Part shown: one piece after another, positions 63,815-64,000 of the stretch
Layout of the letters: each line of letters starts with the position of its first letter
How positions within the stretch are numbered: position 1 is the first letter of the stretch
DNA from: Chromobacterium phragmitis
Lineage (GTDB): Bacteria; Pseudomonadota; Gammaproteobacteria; Burkholderiales; Chromobacteriaceae
NCBI RefSeq assembly: GCF_003325475.1
Contig: NZ_CP029495.1
Coordinates: 2,294,001 to 2,358,000 of the forward strand
Direction: 5' to 3'
Length of the DNA stretch: 64,000 bases
Translations under genes and position numbers: made by a program
The notes under the pieces: generated by a model
The model's input: the letters and a program-made list of their open reading frames with translations, nothing else
Told to the model about the DNA's origin: nothing
Databases searched by the model: none

Positions 63815-64000
63815 TCACGGCTGGCATAGCGGGCAATAGTAAGTGCTGCGCTGTCCCTGGCGAATGTGGCGTATCGGCGAGCCGCAACGGCGGCAGGGTT
63901 CTTCTTGGCGGTTGTACACCATATAGCTTTGCTGGAAGTAGCCGGGCTTGCCCTCGCTGTCGACGAAGTCGCGCAGCGTGCTGCCGCCGGCCTCGATCGC
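63815..64000 (-). CDS. mutM: Formamidopyrimidine-DNA glycosylase, C-terminal end (partial)
   Basis: Only the last 61 codons are in the window, read on the minus strand. They encode AIEAGGSTLRDFVDSEGKPG, the end of the DNA-binding region, and a zinc finger with C-x2-C in PCRRCGSP and YCPLCQ. The GQRSTYYCPLCQ end is diagnostic of MutM/Fpg, which excises oxidised guanine. The rest lies beyond base 64000. Confidence 0.93.
   Translation of the reverse strand, partial: AIEAGGSTLRDFVDSEGKPGYFQQSYMVYNRQEEPCRRCGSPIRHIRQGQRSTYYCPLCQP

Overview
The window looks like a chromosomal segment of a Chromobacterium species close to C. violaceum (Betaproteobacteria, Neisseriales). The strongest marker is a convergent LuxI/LuxR pair (29196-30567) whose receptor matches what I remember of C. 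violaceum CviR, including its ligand-pocket residues. The high GC coding sequence, the 16S rRNA, the c5-type cytochrome and the minor-pilin operon agree with that placement. No insertion sequence, prophage, CRISPR array or violacein gene is visible.

Layout. 1-4165: end of a LysR-type regulator, aspA, an unrecognised Trp/Arg-rich protein, DUF2164, a DUF218 membrane protein and yggL. 4351-8645: two copies of a two-gene cassette, each a putative zinc-metallopeptidase lipoprotein overlapping a small exported protein; this is the most intriguing unexplained system here. 8759-16780: hutD/ves, ubiD, ompW, a potABCD-type polyamine transporter and a pyrimidine nucleotidase. 16911-22590: a complete rRNA operon (16S, tRNA-Ile, tRNA-Ala, 23S, 5S) with promoter, boxA sites, processing stems, two related spacer palindromes and terminators, followed by a decayed beta-carbonic anhydrase remnant. 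22905-28994: DUF523, a MocR regulator, rhodanese, GNAT, a 481-residue unknown and an aldehyde dehydrogenase.

29115-31275: quorum-sensing island, with a lux-box-like palindrome before cviI, cviI and cviR overlapping tail to tail by 80 bp, then an AT-rich stretch. 31276-35517: a LysR regulator, a diguanylate cyclase and ubiU-ubiV-ubiT (oxygen-independent ubiquinone hydroxylation). 35585-39276: five overlapping minor-pilin genes, one with an unusually large beta-helix-like passenger. 39378-50775: SirB-family protein, recC-recB, a polyphosphate:AMP phosphotransferase, a periplasmic binding protein, then recD. 50883-64000: two NUDIX hydrolases, an ABC exporter, tRNA-Arg(CCG), a di-haem cytochrome c, rep, apaH, an MBOAT plus two SGNH proteins (probably polysaccharide O-acetylation), a PlsC acyltransferase and the 3' end of mutM.

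Most genes are housekeeping or respiratory. Accessory interest lies in the duplicated peptidase cassette, the quorum-sensing locus, the pilin operon and the acetylation cluster. Calls rest on reading motifs and on family knowledge; no database search was run.
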